Source: CAWUIO01 sp963922455
GTDB taxonomy: Bacteria; Bacteroidota; Bacteroidia; Cytophagales; Microscillaceae
Direction of reading: 5' to 3'
DNA length: 41,729 nt
Assembly (NCBI GenBank): GCA_963922455.1
Contig: CAWUIO010000057.1
Location: 1 to 41,729, forward strand
Both the position numbers and the translations under genes were made by a program. Below are positions 16,588 through 25,371 of the stretch, piece after piece. Below the pieces are notes generated by a model. The model was not told where the DNA came from. It saw only the letters and a program-made list of their open reading frames with translations, and searched no databases. Within the stretch, counting starts at the first letter, position 1. Each line of letters starts with the position of its first letter.

Positions 16588-17829
16588 ATGATCAACTTTG
16601 ATTCCTTTGTGCTAGCTAATGGTCTACGGGTATACTTTCACGAAGACCAGACCACGCCCACTGCCGTAGTAAACGTCCTCTATGATGTGGGCTCAAAGGA
16701 CGAGCATGAGGAATTGACCGGGTTTGCTCACCTGTTTGAGCACCTTATGTTTGGGGGTTCGCGGCATATACCTTCCTACGACCAAGCTTTACAAAAAGTA
16801 GGGGGGGAGAATAATGCCTTCACCTCCCCGGATGTCACGAATTACTATATCAGTTTGCCGGTAGCCAATTTGGAAACCGCGTTTTGGCTCGAATCGGACC
16901 GTATGCTGGGGCTTTCTTTTGACCCCGAAGTCTTGGAGGTACAAAGAAAAGTGGTGATTGAGGAGTTTAAACAACGCTATTTGAACCAGCCCTACGGGGA
17001 TATTTGGATGAAGCTAAGACCGCTTTGCTATCAGGAGCACCCCTATCAATGGGCTACCATTGGCAAGGATATCTCGCATATCGAAAAGGTAAAAATGGAG
17101 AATGTGAAAGCTTTCTTTTACCAATATTATGTGCCCAATAATGCCATTCTGGTAGTTTCGGGCAATTCCAGCCTGGAAGAAGTAAAACAATTGAGCCAAA
17201 AATGGTTTGGCGATATTCCGGCCGGGCCAGAACATAAGCGAAACCTGCCCGCCGAACCTCCCCAAGAAAGTCCCCGGTTTTTAGAGACCGAAGCAGATGT
17301 GCCCCTGGATGCGCTCTACAAAGCGTATCATATGCCGGCCCGGGTTTCGGAAAGTTACCATACCATTGATTTACTAAGTGATATTTTAGGTCGGGGTAAA
17401 TCATCCCGTTTGTATACGGAACTCGTAAAAGACCAACGCATTTTTAATTCACTGAGTGCATATGTGACCGGTTCTGTAGATCCGGGCCTCTTGGTAATTC
17501 AAGGCAATTTGAATCAGGGACAAAACTTAGAGGAGGCCGATGCGGCTGTGCAAGAGGTGATTCACACCTTAATGGGCCAAGGTTTGGAAGAGAGCGAGCT
17601 GCAAAAAGTGAAAAATAAAGCCGAGGCCACGCTGGCTTTTACGGAGGTGGAGCTTCTTAACCGGAGCATCCATTTGGCTTATCAAGCGGCTATCGGGCAA
17701 GCGGAAAAAGTAAATGAGGAATCGGCCCGCATACAAGCCGTAGCTCGGGAAGAATTATTACACGTGGCCCAAAATATTTTACAGCCCAAAAACTGTTCAA
17801 CTTTGTACTATCGGAAAAAAGCCGTCTAG
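16588..17829 (+). CDS. M16-family zinc metallopeptidase
   Basis: The 413-residue protein matches the M16 (pitrilysin/processing peptidase) family. The inverted zinc motif HLFEH is at residues 48-52, where H48 and H52 bind zinc and E51 is the base; the third ligand is probably a Glu in VVIEEF (125-126). At this length it is the single-unit form with two M16 domains that acts as a dimer. There is no signal peptide, so it appears cytoplasmic, unlike many exported Bacteroidota M16 enzymes. Such proteins are often encoded as catalytic/inactive pairs, but no second M16 gene is in the window. A peroxiredoxin-like gene follows after 99 bases. Confidence 0.92.
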   Translation: MINFDSFVLANGLRVYFHEDQTTPTAVVNVLYDVGSKDEHEELTGFAHLFEHLMFGGSRHIPSYDQALQKVGGENNAFTSPDVTNYYISLPVANLETAFWLESDRMLGLSFDPEVLEVQRKVVIEEFKQRYLNQPYGDIWMKLRPLCYQEHPYQWATIGKDISHIEKVKMENVKAFFYQYYVPNNAILVVSGNSSLEEVKQLSQKWFGDIPAGPEHKRNLPAEPPQESPRFLETEADVPLDALYKAYHMPARVSESYHTIDLLSDILGRGKSSRLYTELVKDQRIFNSLSAYVTGSVDPGLLVIQGNLNQGQNLEEADAAVQEVIHTLMGQGLEESELQKVKNKAEATLAFTEVELLNRSIHLAYQAAIGQAEKVNEESARIQAVAREELLHVAQNILQPKNCSTLYYRKKAV

Positions 17830-17928
17830 ACGACAAAAGGAGTTTGATTAAGATTATTCTAACAAACGTATACGAACTAAGCCCCACTGGGCATTGTCTA
17901 GCTAATAGATGGTATAACACATATAGCT

Positions 17929-18465
17929 ATGACTGTAAAAAAACATCACCAAGCTCCTACCTTTTCTTGCCAAGATATTTACGGGCAATCGGTCAGCCTA
18001 CCGCATAGCTCCGGAAATACAAAAGTGCTCTTACATTTTATGCGCTATGCTGGCTGCCCGGTTTGCAATTTTCGGGTACATGAGTTAAAAAATTATGCCA
18101 CACGATTGCAAAAAGCAGGCATAGCCGTGTACTTAATCTATGAATCTGAAGCCGAACACATCCGGGAATATGCCCAGCAAGACATTTTTCCATTTACGTT
18201 TTTGGCCGACCCTCAGGCCCGCCTTTTCAAGCTATTCCGCGTAGAAAACTCCTGGTGGAAGCTCATGTTCAGTTACTTAAAGGGGGTTTATCCCAAATCT
18301 CAGAGGGGGAAGAAGCTTTTCAAAACCAAGGTGGGGGGGCATTATTCTTCACCCAGCCGTATTCCCGCGGAGTTTTTGATTGATGAATACGGCTCTTTGC
18401 TCGAGGTACACTATGGACGGTTTTTAGGAGATGATGTGAAGCTAGACCACTATTTGGAAAAATAA
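17929..18465 (+). CDS. peroxiredoxin-like (AhpC/TSA) thioredoxin-fold protein
   Basis: The 178-residue protein has the thioredoxin fold of the AhpC/TSA superfamily. The N-terminal pattern is PTFSCQDIYGQSVSLP, the active site is CPVC (C43, C46) in MRYAGCPVCNF, and AEFLIDEYGSLLEVHYG supplies the terminal strands. Instead of the usual peroxiredoxin PxxxT...C motif it has RYAGCPVC, which resembles the PRX-like2/AhpC-type group with a CxxC redox pair. Function as a thiol peroxidase or disulfide reductase is an inference. No signal peptide. Repeat copy D begins five bases after the stop codon. Confidence 0.8.
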   Translation: MTVKKHHQAPTFSCQDIYGQSVSLPHSSGNTKVLLHFMRYAGCPVCNFRVHELKNYATRLQKAGIAVYLIYESEAEHIREYAQQDIFPFTFLADPQARLFKLFRVENSWWKLMFSYLKGVYPKSQRGKKLFKTKVGGHYSSPSRIPAEFLIDEYGSLLEVHYGRFLGDDVKLDHYLEK

Positions 18466-18470
18466 TGCTT

Positions 18471-18600
18471 GGAGCTTCCCCGCCGGAGTCCTCTTGTGCC
18501 CTAGGCTGGAAGATCCTGCCCGGCGGGTCGGGCTTTCGCTACTCGCTGCCTTTCCCCACAAGCCCCCACGAGCTCAAACAGGCCGCTCTATCCCTAAGCC
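18471..18600 (+). repeat. ~130-bp structured intergenic element, copy D
   Basis: It begins five bases after the peroxiredoxin stop codon, on the same strand. Hairpin 1 is CCCGCCGG/CCGGCGGG, a version not seen in other copies but fully paired. The closing helix is weaker (AGCTT against AAGCC). The hairpin-2 loop is identical to copy E. Confidence 0.9.
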
Positions 18601-18624
18601 TTAGAGCAATGTATAGATTGAAAT

Positions 18625-20265
18625 TTAGGCAATGGCCCTTAAATCGTGGGCCAAATGCCGGATAATACCTCGCTCTTCTGGATTGTAAATCCACGTATTG
18701 TCAAACTCCTCAATGATTTCCGGATTGGGATTTTTAGAGATGGTCAAGCTATGAAACTGGGTGCCTTTTTCTTTTTCTTGACGTATTTTTCGGAGTACTT
18801 CCTCTCGTATTTCATACATCACAAAGTCAGACACCATCAACACATCGGCTTCTCGGTAGTCGTGACTTTGCAGCATATCAATGCTGGCATACATGGCCGG
18901 GCTCACATCGGTACCCCCGTGAAAGGACATGCTCAAGAAGCGGACCACCTCGTCGAGTGAATAGGCCAGGTTGCTTAAATTGATCGTTTTGATCCCGATG
19001 GAGAAGGAAATGAGAAAACACTGGCGGTTTTCTCGGGCCGCCATTTTGATGATAGCAAAACTGAGCACTTTGGCAATTTGCTCCGGGAGCCCTTCCATAG
19101 AACCACTTGTATCTACACAAATAATAAAGGGCCCCTTGATTTTACGTTTTTGCTTCTTATAACTGTGGTATTGAATGTCATCGTGCTCCACCAGGCGTTG
19201 CCCTTTTTTTTGGAAAGTGAGTAGGTTTTGCTCGGCGTACTTCTTCAAAAATACCGACTCCGTTTCGGGGAAGGCTAAGAAGCTAGCCTCGGAGGGGAGG
19301 ATATTGTTTAAATCATTACTGGTGTGTATGCCCCCAATTTCGCTTTGGAGGCTGTAATCGTCTACCCAAGTTTTGCGGCTTATGGATTCCTCGTAAAATT
19401 CTTCTTCAATTTCCGTCTGCGCTTCCCGGAGCCGGCCTAATTGGTCGGCCAGGTCCCGGATAGACTCTTCTTTTTGGAGGAGTTCGGCATACTGGTTTAA
19501 GACATCAAAACCGGTGTCTTGCCACAATCCCCGGGACATATCCCAGTAACGCCCAATCTCGGCCTGAAAGGGAGTGATGATATTGAGCAATTTGACAAAC
19601 TCTTCTACTTTGGCGTACAATAGCTCACAAAACTCTTCCCTTTGTTTTTCGATATTTTCTAGTTCATATTGCAGCCTCTTGGCGGTAAGTAAAGATTGCC
19701 AATGCCCGAGAAGATCTTCTATGACGAGTTCCATTTCGGCCAGTTCGGGGGCATATTGCTCTGTTTTGGGATTGCGTTCCAATTCCCAAGCGTCTATTTT
19801 TTGACTTATTTGCTCAAACTTTTGCGCATAAAATTTGGTGTCCAGATCCTCGGGGGTATAGATATCCCGGAGGTAGTTGGTAAGCTTGTACCAATGCCTG
19901 GCCCACATAAAGGTGGGCCGGGTATGCCAGCGCTCCAGTTCTTTTTGTTCTTCTTTGTAGGGATTTTCTCTTTTGTTTCGAGTATGTGACTGGCGGATCC
20001 AATGGAGGGTATCTCGGATAATTTCGTGCTGTAAGCGGGGGTAGGCTTGCCCCAGGTCTTGCAGGTTTTGATGGGCAAAGATTTGATCTAAGGCTTTTTG
20101 GAGATGTTCAAACTCAGGACTGCTTTGGGTGAGTTCTTCTTTAAAATCTAAACTGGGGTCTAATTTTCTGGATAAATATTTGACGAGGTAAGCTCGGGTA
20201 GAGCGGTCAAATATATTTCCAAACTCAATAAATTGACTAAAATCGGGAGGTGTCTGATCAAGCAT
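18625..20265 (-). CDS. VWA-domain protein of the ViaA type
   Basis: The 546-residue protein has a long alpha-helical N-terminal part and a C-terminal von Willebrand A domain. The MIDAS motif DTSGSMEG is near residue 385, with the supporting Thr in FHGGTDVSP and Asp in LMVSDFVMYE. This layout matches ViaA, which in E. coli works with the MoxR AAA+ ATPase RavA; the protein is about 60 residues longer than the E. coli one. No RavA/MoxR gene is in this window, so the partner would be encoded elsewhere. No membrane segment is visible. Starts at an ATG on the minus strand. Confidence 0.85.
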   Translation of the reverse strand: MLDQTPPDFSQFIEFGNIFDRSTRAYLVKYLSRKLDPSLDFKEELTQSSPEFEHLQKALDQIFAHQNLQDLGQAYPRLQHEIIRDTLHWIRQSHTRNKRENPYKEEQKELERWHTRPTFMWARHWYKLTNYLRDIYTPEDLDTKFYAQKFEQISQKIDAWELERNPKTEQYAPELAEMELVIEDLLGHWQSLLTAKRLQYELENIEKQREEFCELLYAKVEEFVKLLNIITPFQAEIGRYWDMSRGLWQDTGFDVLNQYAELLQKEESIRDLADQLGRLREAQTEIEEEFYEESISRKTWVDDYSLQSEIGGIHTSNDLNNILPSEASFLAFPETESVFLKKYAEQNLLTFQKKGQRLVEHDDIQYHSYKKQKRKIKGPFIICVDTSGSMEGLPEQIAKVLSFAIIKMAARENRQCFLISFSIGIKTINLSNLAYSLDEVVRFLSMSFHGGTDVSPAMYASIDMLQSHDYREADVLMVSDFVMYEIREEVLRKIRQEKEKGTQFHSLTISKNPNPEIIEEFDNTWIYNPEERGIIRHLAHDLRAIA

Positions 20266-20636
20266 ACCCTATGGCTTTGGTAGATAACACTTCGGTGATA
20301 AAAAAAAGCTTTCCGAAGGAGTACCTATACAAGTCAAAATAGCTTAGAATTGTTTCTTCTACATGAGGGGGCTGTCTTTTATCTTACATCCTTAAATTTT
20401 ACATGTATTTTTTTGAATAGAAAAAGTACTAGGTAGCCAATAGAAAGCAATATCTTCTTAGAAACTGTTTAAATTTAATCCCACAGAGCCGCCATGAGCC
20501 ATGGTAAGATGGACATACGGGGTAGCTGATTTCATCAGCATGCCGTATTCCTAGGTGAGCCTGGTTCTTTTGCCAACTTAAACTAAACACGTACAGTTTT
20601 TTAAATTTCCTGTAATTCAAAAATCGCCCAATACTT
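20266..20636. other. 371-bp intergenic region with hairpins
   Basis: It separates the divergent ViaA-like and M28 genes and must hold both promoters; TAAATTTC at 20602-20609 is a possible -7 box for the peptidase, without a well-spaced -33 element. CCATGAGCCATGG near 20491-20506 and the imperfect palindrome from TACGG to CCGTA (about 20516-20548, inner stem GCTGA/TCAGC) are foldable. No coding sequence is convincing. Confidence 0.45.
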
Positions 20637-21518
20637 ATGCATATTCCCGTTCAGAAGCAAAGGCTGATTCAAGACGTAGAAACGTTGTGTAGCATTCAAC
20701 CCCCACGCAATTACCAGAATTTGGGCTCATTAAATGCCATTGCGGATTATATTCGAGAAGTATTTCGTGAATTCGGGAAAGATAAGGCCGAAGTATGGGA
20801 TCAAGCTTTTCAGGTCGCGGAAGGTGAATACCGCAATGTGATATGTTCCTGGCCCGGAAAACAAGAAAAAAAATTAATCATTGGGGCGCATTACGATGTA
20901 GACGGGGAGCAAGCAGGGGCCGATGACAATGCCAGTGCGGTGGCCGGGCTTTTAGAATTGGCCCGATTGATTGGGGACTTAGAACCTGACTTGGCATATC
21001 AAGTAGATTTGGTAGCCTATACCCTGGAAGAAGCGCCCTTTTTCTTTACCGATTGGATGGGGAGTGCCGTTCACGCGCGGCATTTACGCCAGCAAAATGC
21101 CCCCGTAGCGGGCATGGTAAGTTTAGAAATGATTGGCTACTTTGATAGCCGGCCGGGGTCTCAAAATTACCCCGTGGAGGCTATGAAGGCTTTTTACCCG
21201 AGTGCTGGGGATTTTATTGCCGTGGTAGGGAGATTGGAAGATGAACCCATGGTTCAGTTTTTTACCGAAATGATCCGGAAGTATGCCCAGATTGATGTGC
21301 AATTTCTTTGTGCTCCCCTAGAACAGGTACAGGACATCAGTCGTTCGGACCACATCAATTACTGGAAGCAAGGCTATCCGGCCGTGATGGTCACCGATAC
21401 CTCTTTTTTAAGAAACCCAAATTATCACCAAGCCAGCGATACCCCGGATACTTTAGATTTTGACAAAATGGTAGAAGTGGTGAAAGGAGTATACGCGGCC
21501 CTGGTCAATTTTGCCTAG
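20637..21518 (+). CDS. M28-family zinc aminopeptidase-like protein
   Basis: The 293-residue protein matches the M28 peptidase family. Metal and catalytic residues visible are H85 (GAHYDVD), D96 (GADDNASA), the Glu pair E131-E132 (YTLEEAPFF), E164 (VSLEMIGYFD), and a late His in NYHQASDTPDTLD. These fit a two-zinc aminopeptidase. No signal peptide is present, so it is probably cytoplasmic, although many family members are exported. It stands alone, and its own substrate is unknown. The start is the ATG at 20637. Confidence 0.9.
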   Translation: MHIPVQKQRLIQDVETLCSIQPPRNYQNLGSLNAIADYIREVFREFGKDKAEVWDQAFQVAEGEYRNVICSWPGKQEKKLIIGAHYDVDGEQAGADDNASAVAGLLELARLIGDLEPDLAYQVDLVAYTLEEAPFFFTDWMGSAVHARHLRQQNAPVAGMVSLEMIGYFDSRPGSQNYPVEAMKAFYPSAGDFIAVVGRLEDEPMVQFFTEMIRKYAQIDVQFLCAPLEQVQDISRSDHINYWKQGYPAVMVTDTSFLRNPNYHQASDTPDTLDFDKMVEVVKGVYAALVNFA

Positions 21519-21567
21519 CTAAGCGGAGGAAAGCCATACTTTTGCTAAGGTATTTCTTTCTTCTCTA

Positions 21568-21698
21568 GGCTTAGGGATGGAACGGCCTGTTTGAGCTCGT
21601 GGGGGCTTGTGGGGAAAGGCAGCGAGTAGTGACAGCCCGACCCGCGCGGGCAGAATTTTTCAAAGGGGGCCTGCTTTTATTTCGCGCGGGGAAGCCCC
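21568..21698 (-). repeat. ~130-bp structured intergenic element, copy E
   Basis: It lies 42 bases after the stop of the DUF58 gene, on the same strand. Hairpin 1 is CCCGCGCG/CGCGCGGG, and the closing helix is GGCTT/AAGCC. The core has two substitutions (CTGTCACTACTCGCTG). Its hairpin-2 loop is identical to that of copy D, 3 kb away. Confidence 0.9.
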
Positions 21699-21740
21699 AA
21701 GGCTTTTTTTACTTCGTATACTCGAGAATTTAGGGTATGA

Positions 21741-22670
21741 TTAGCGCATTTTGCCCCGCTTTACTAGGTAAGCGTACAAAATTTGGTCAAACCCGTTCTG
21801 AATATCAGCCTCGATAAAATCGATGCGGTATTGCCCACATTTGAGCTTTAAGTCGTGATAAAAAGACTTGATATTTTTTTGATACTCTTCCCGTATTTGG
21901 GAAGGTTGTAATTTGACGCGTTCACCCGACTCCAAGTCTATAAATTCATAAGGGCGGTCTTCAAATTGAAAATCTTCTTCGGTTGCTTTATCATAGACGT
22001 GAAACAGCAAAACTTCGTGCTGATTGTGCTTGAGGTGCTGTAGGGCAGAAAAAATTTGATCTAGTTCCCCCCGATTATCGAGCATATCGCTAAAAATCAC
22101 GACCAAAGAACGCCGGGGGATCTTGTCGGCAATTTTGTGTAGGGTTTCCGCTACCGAGGTATGATGTCCTTCCACTTTTTCCTTTTGCTCCCATAAGTTT
22201 TGCAATTGAAGGAATATTTTGTGGATGTGAGAAGGGGTTGAGCGGGTTTGGGTATGGATCTCGATTTCCTCGGCAAAGGTGCACAAACTCACGGCATCTC
22301 TTTGCTTTTGAAGCATGTGGGCAATGGCCGCTGCCGTAAGAATGCTGAAGCTAAGCTTGCCATTAGTTTCACGGGGATAGAACATAGACGAAGACACATC
22401 CAACAACAACTGGCAGCGCAAATTAGTCTCTTCCTCATAGCGTTTGGTATACAAACGGTCTGTACGGGCAAAGACTTTCCAGTCGATATGCCGGGTACTT
22501 TCCCCTGAATTGTACAGGCGGTGTTCGGCAAACTCAACCGAAAACCCATGAAAGGGAGATCGGTGCAAACCGGTAATAAATCCTTCTACTAATTGTCGAG
22601 CTAGAAACTCAAGGTTGCCAAATTCCCGGATCTGAGCCAGGTCTTGGAGATCAATTTTTTTTTGGGGCAT
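21741..22670 (-). CDS. DUF58 (VWA-like) protein
   Basis: The 309-residue protein has the DUF58 signature: HRSPFHGFSVEFAEHRLYNSGESTRHIDWKVFARTD-type region (about residues 35-75), then a VWA-like fold with LLLDVSSSMFYP as MIDAS-like motif (about 90-100) and LVVIFSDMLD further on. DUF58 proteins usually sit beside a MoxR ATPase and BatA/BatB-type genes, which are missing here. The function is unknown; a role in MoxR-assisted complex assembly is typical of the family. It follows rlpA by nine bases on the same strand, so the two are very likely co-transcribed. Confidence 0.9.
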   Translation of the reverse strand: MPQKKIDLQDLAQIREFGNLEFLARQLVEGFITGLHRSPFHGFSVEFAEHRLYNSGESTRHIDWKVFARTDRLYTKRYEEETNLRCQLLLDVSSSMFYPRETNGKLSFSILTAAAIAHMLQKQRDAVSLCTFAEEIEIHTQTRSTPSHIHKIFLQLQNLWEQKEKVEGHHTSVAETLHKIADKIPRRSLVVIFSDMLDNRGELDQIFSALQHLKHNQHEVLLFHVYDKATEEDFQFEDRPYEFIDLESGERVKLQPSQIREEYQKNIKSFYHDLKLKCGQYRIDFIEADIQNGFDQILYAYLVKRGKMR

Positions 22671-22679
22671 AAATGCAAA

Positions 22680-23456
22680 TCAAGGGTAAGCCACGGAAAA
22701 GGATGTCTTTCCGGTCTTTTGTAAAATTTTATTTTTTAAGGTTTGCGTAGCTTCTCGGCTGGTAAATTGGCCCATAACTACTTTGTAAGCAAGGGAGCCG
22801 TCTTTTACTTGGATAAAAATCTCTTCTTCCCCAAATCCCTGGTTCCGTATTTCGCTAGTGAATTTCTTGGCACCTTCCAGGTTTTGAAAGCTAGCCACTT
22901 GCACCCCCCAGCCTTTGGGTATTCGGGGGTTTCCCCAAGGACTGTAAATGCGACCGGGGCTGAATGCTTCCACTTTTTTATTGGGCAATGCTACCCGGCT
23001 GGGTGGTTTGGGAGTGTCTTCGTTTCTTCGGTTTTCCGTGATAGGTTCTGCATCGGGGCCTTGAAAGCTTTCCTGGGCCCATTCCCGCTCACTCAAGACT
23101 TTGATTTCTGCCTTGGCCGTGCCCGTAGATAGAAGTCCGATTTTGAGGGCCGCAGCTTTGGAAATGTCCATAATGCGACCATACGCGTAGGGCCCCCGGT
23201 CATTAATTCGTACGATTACCGAGCGTCCATTACTTAAATTAGTAACTCGTACGCGGCTATTGAAGGGAATTTTATTGTGGCAAGCCACATAATCGTCGTT
23301 ATCAAATTTTTCCCCGCTGGCGGTTTGGCGCTCTTCGTATTTGTCCGTGTAATAGGAAATGATACCACGCTCAGAGTAACCCGCATCAGTCTGCGCTAGG
23401 GCCGCGGAAAAAATCAAGCATAGGAGGCTGGGGAGAAGAAAAAATTTAGTTTCCAT
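22680..23456 (-). CDS. rlpA: RlpA-like septal/peptidoglycan lytic protein with SPOR domain
   Basis: From the ATG at 23456 the protein has 258 residues and a clear signal peptide (METKFFLLPSLLCLIFSAALAQ); an ATG seven codons further upstream (23477) is the other option. Residues about 30-115 form the RlpA double-psi beta-barrel, with the markers ASGEKFDNDDYVACHN and VRINDRGPYAYGRIMDIS. The catalytic-type Asp in INDRGP is present. A Pro-rich linker leads to a C-terminal SPOR domain (about 185-258, WGVQVASFQNLEGAKKF), which binds peptidoglycan lacking stem peptides. It likely acts as a lytic transglycosylase at septa. DUF58 follows in the same operon. Confidence 0.9.
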   Translation of the reverse strand: METKFFLLPSLLCLIFSAALAQTDAGYSERGIISYYTDKYEERQTASGEKFDNDDYVACHNKIPFNSRVRVTNLSNGRSVIVRINDRGPYAYGRIMDISKAAALKIGLLSTGTAKAEIKVLSEREWAQESFQGPDAEPITENRRNEDTPKPPSRVALPNKKVEAFSPGRIYSPWGNPRIPKGWGVQVASFQNLEGAKKFTSEIRNQGFGEEEIFIQVKDGSLAYKVVMGQFTSREATQTLKNKILQKTGKTSFSVAYP

Positions 23457-23544
23457 AAGGTAGCCTTTACAAAGCATAGGGTTTTTACTTATACCAAAAA
23501 TATTAATTTATTTCATATAAGAACAATTTTATTACCAAAAGTGC

Positions 23545-23575
23545 TTTGTAACTATGCAATTATGTTATAATTTTA
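23545..23575 (+). promoter_or_regulatory. putative promoter of the DUF3276 gene
   Basis: TTTG at 23545-23548, a 19-bp spacer and TAATTTTA at 23568-23575 fit the Bacteroidetes TTTG-N19-TAnnTTTG promoter with one mismatch. The GTG start follows 31 bases later. Confidence 0.5.
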
Positions 23576-23605
23576 CCTCATATTAAATCAAAATATAGAC
23601 GGACT

Positions 23606-23935
23606 GTGGCAGATAACAACGATAAAGTAGAACTTTACTCGAAAAGGGTACGTGCAGGAAAAAGGACTTATTTCTTTGATGTGAAGTCTACCCGCTCAAA
23701 TGATTATTATCTCACCATAACGGAAAGTAAAAGACGGTACAAGGATGACGGTTTTTTTTACGAAAAACACAAAATTTTCCTCTACAAAGAGGATTTTGAC
23801 AAGTTTATTGACGCCTTGTCCCATACAGTGCAACACGTTAAATCGGAGCTAATGCCTGATTTTGATTTTTCTCAATTTGATGAGGAAGAAAATCGCTTCA
23901 CGGCTGATGATGATGATACCTTAAAGTGGGACTAA
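23606..23935 (+). CDS. DUF3276 / PUR-family nucleic-acid-binding protein
   Basis: The 109-residue protein has the single PUR-alpha-like repeat typical of Bacteroidota DUF3276: beta strands VELYSKRVRAGKRTYFFDVKS and DYYLTITESKRRY, then a strand with KHKIFLYKEDFDKFIDAL, followed by an acidic C-terminal tail (DEEENRFTADDDDTLKWD). Proteins of this family bind single-stranded DNA or RNA; one member, BpuR in Borrelia, regulates translation and transcription. The start is GTG at 23606. It is preceded by a well-formed promoter and followed by a strong terminator, so it is a single-gene unit. Confidence 0.92.
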   Translation: MADNNDKVELYSKRVRAGKRTYFFDVKSTRSNDYYLTITESKRRYKDDGFFYEKHKIFLYKEDFDKFIDALSHTVQHVKSELMPDFDFSQFDEEENRFTADDDDTLKWD

Positions 23936-23962
23936 ATTTTTCCCAGAAGACCTTTGTAAACG

Positions 23963-23987
23963 AACCCGGCCTTAGTGCCGGGTTTTT
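23963..23987 (+). terminator. Rho-independent terminator after DUF3276 gene
   Basis: AACCCGGC pairs with GCCGGGTT over 8 bp around a 6-base loop, and the 3' strand merges into a T run of five. It begins 28 bases after the stop codon. Confidence 0.9.
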
Positions 23988-24116
23988 GTTCTGTAGAGGG
24001 AAAAGCATAGGGGAATTTACTTAATTTTGCTATGTTATCATAGTATACAAGGAGGTGCAGATCTTTCCGTTTTTCTTCATTTTTTTTTCACATATAGGAA
24101 AAATCATATAAAAGAC

Positions 24117-25274
24117 ATGTTTAGGTACCGTACGGTCATCAATCTTCTCTTTGGGGTAGCTTGTATCAGCTTACTCATTTGGTTTTTTTCTGACATTGTC
24201 TTGTACATCTTGATTTCCTTGGTGATTTCCTCGATTATCCGCCCACTTACCGATTATATCGATAATTTAGAGCTATTTGGTATACGGATGCCCCGGCTTA
24301 TCGCTGTGGGTATGTCCTTTGGGGTATTGGCTTCGGTGGTTTTCTTATTGATTTTACTATTCCAGCCCCTTTTTCAAGAGCAGATTCATAATTCGCAGGA
24401 ATTTTCTGTGCACTTGAGAGGGATGATTCAAGATATTCAAGTCACAAAAAAAATTGGCCAACCGCTCGAAAACCTGGAGAGTTTTCTCAATCAGTTTCAA
24501 GAAGCCGGAAAAGAAGAAGAGAAGGGATACATTATCCAAGAAATCAAACAAGGACTACTTCATTTCTTTGAGAGTTTTCAACTAGCTCCCATTTTACAAA
24601 ACTTTCTAAGCATAGCCGGTAAAATATTTATCTATCTTCTAGCCGTAAGTTTTATCACTTTTTTTCTCCTTTACGAAAAAGGACTTCTGAGAAGAAATTT
24701 GCTGGCCATTGTTCCAAATGCCTACTTTGAGGTAGTGGTAAATACCGTGTATAAAATAGAGCGCCTCTTATCTAATTACTTGATTGGTTTGTTACTCCAG
24801 GTGAGCATCCTCTTTACGATTATTGCCATCGGTCTTTGGTTTATTGGGGCGCCCTATGCTTTGCCTGTGGCTGCGTTTGCCGCTTTCATCAATTTAATTC
24901 CGTATTTGGGGCCCCTCTTAGGTTTTATTTTTGGGGTAGTTGTGATTATATCCACCGGAGAGGAAGCCTTTATTTTTCAAGATAATATCTTCCTTATTTT
25001 GAAAACTATGCCGGTCTTTGCCCTGGCCCAACTCACCGATAACTTAGTATTACAGCCCATCATCTTTTCCAAAACCGTAAAAGCCCATCCACTCGAAATA
25101 TTTCTGATCATATTTGTTGGTGCTGCCTTGGCCGGGGGCTTGGGTATGATTGCGGCTATACCTGTCTATACCATATTGCGCGTTTCCTACCTAGAATTGC
25201 GCGATGCCTATTACAAATACTATATCTTCCAGACAGATCAAACTATTCCTACAAAAGAACTTAGCCGGGAATAG
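24117..25274 (+). CDS. AI-2E/PerM-family membrane protein
   Basis: From the ATG at 24117 the protein has 385 residues; an upstream TTG frame adds 30 unlikely residues. It is a polytopic inner-membrane protein with helices near the start (VINLLFGVACISLLIWFFSDIVLYIL), a soluble coiled region (about 100-170), and a further set of helices. LPVAAFAAFINLIPYLGPLLG and DNLVLQPIIFSKTVKAHPLEIF are hallmarks of the AI-2E/PerM/UPF0118 family. Members have been linked to autoinducer-2 export or sodium/proton antiport; the substrate here is unknown. It precedes ychF by 97 bases, but a separate promoter for ychF lies between. Confidence 0.88.
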   Translation: MFRYRTVINLLFGVACISLLIWFFSDIVLYILISLVISSIIRPLTDYIDNLELFGIRMPRLIAVGMSFGVLASVVFLLILLFQPLFQEQIHNSQEFSVHLRGMIQDIQVTKKIGQPLENLESFLNQFQEAGKEEEKGYIIQEIKQGLLHFFESFQLAPILQNFLSIAGKIFIYLLAVSFITFFLLYEKGLLRRNLLAIVPNAYFEVVVNTVYKIERLLSNYLIGLLLQVSILFTIIAIGLWFIGAPYALPVAAFAAFINLIPYLGPLLGFIFGVVVIISTGEEAFIFQDNIFLILKTMPVFALAQLTDNLVLQPIIFSKTVKAHPLEIFLIIFVGAALAGGLGMIAAIPVYTILRVSYLELRDAYYKYYIFQTDQTIPTKELSRE

Positions 25275-25288
25275 CTTGGCCCAAAACC

Positions 25289-25319
25289 TTTCATAAGAAA
25301 AATATCCGACTTATTTTTG
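25289..25319 (+). promoter_or_regulatory. putative promoter of ychF
   Basis: TTTC at 25289-25292, a 19-bp spacer, and TATTTTTG at 25312-25319 match the Bacteroidetes promoter (perfect -7 box, one mismatch in -33). The ychF ATG lies 53 bases downstream. Confidence 0.5.
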
Positions 25320-25371
25320 CGCTTGGTTTTTAAAACTGTGCTCATTTACTACCAAAACCCCAACAAAATCT

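Noticed and set aside
23456..23477. Upstream ATG of rlpA
   Set aside because: Kept as an alternative only; the internal ATG gives a more typical signal peptide.
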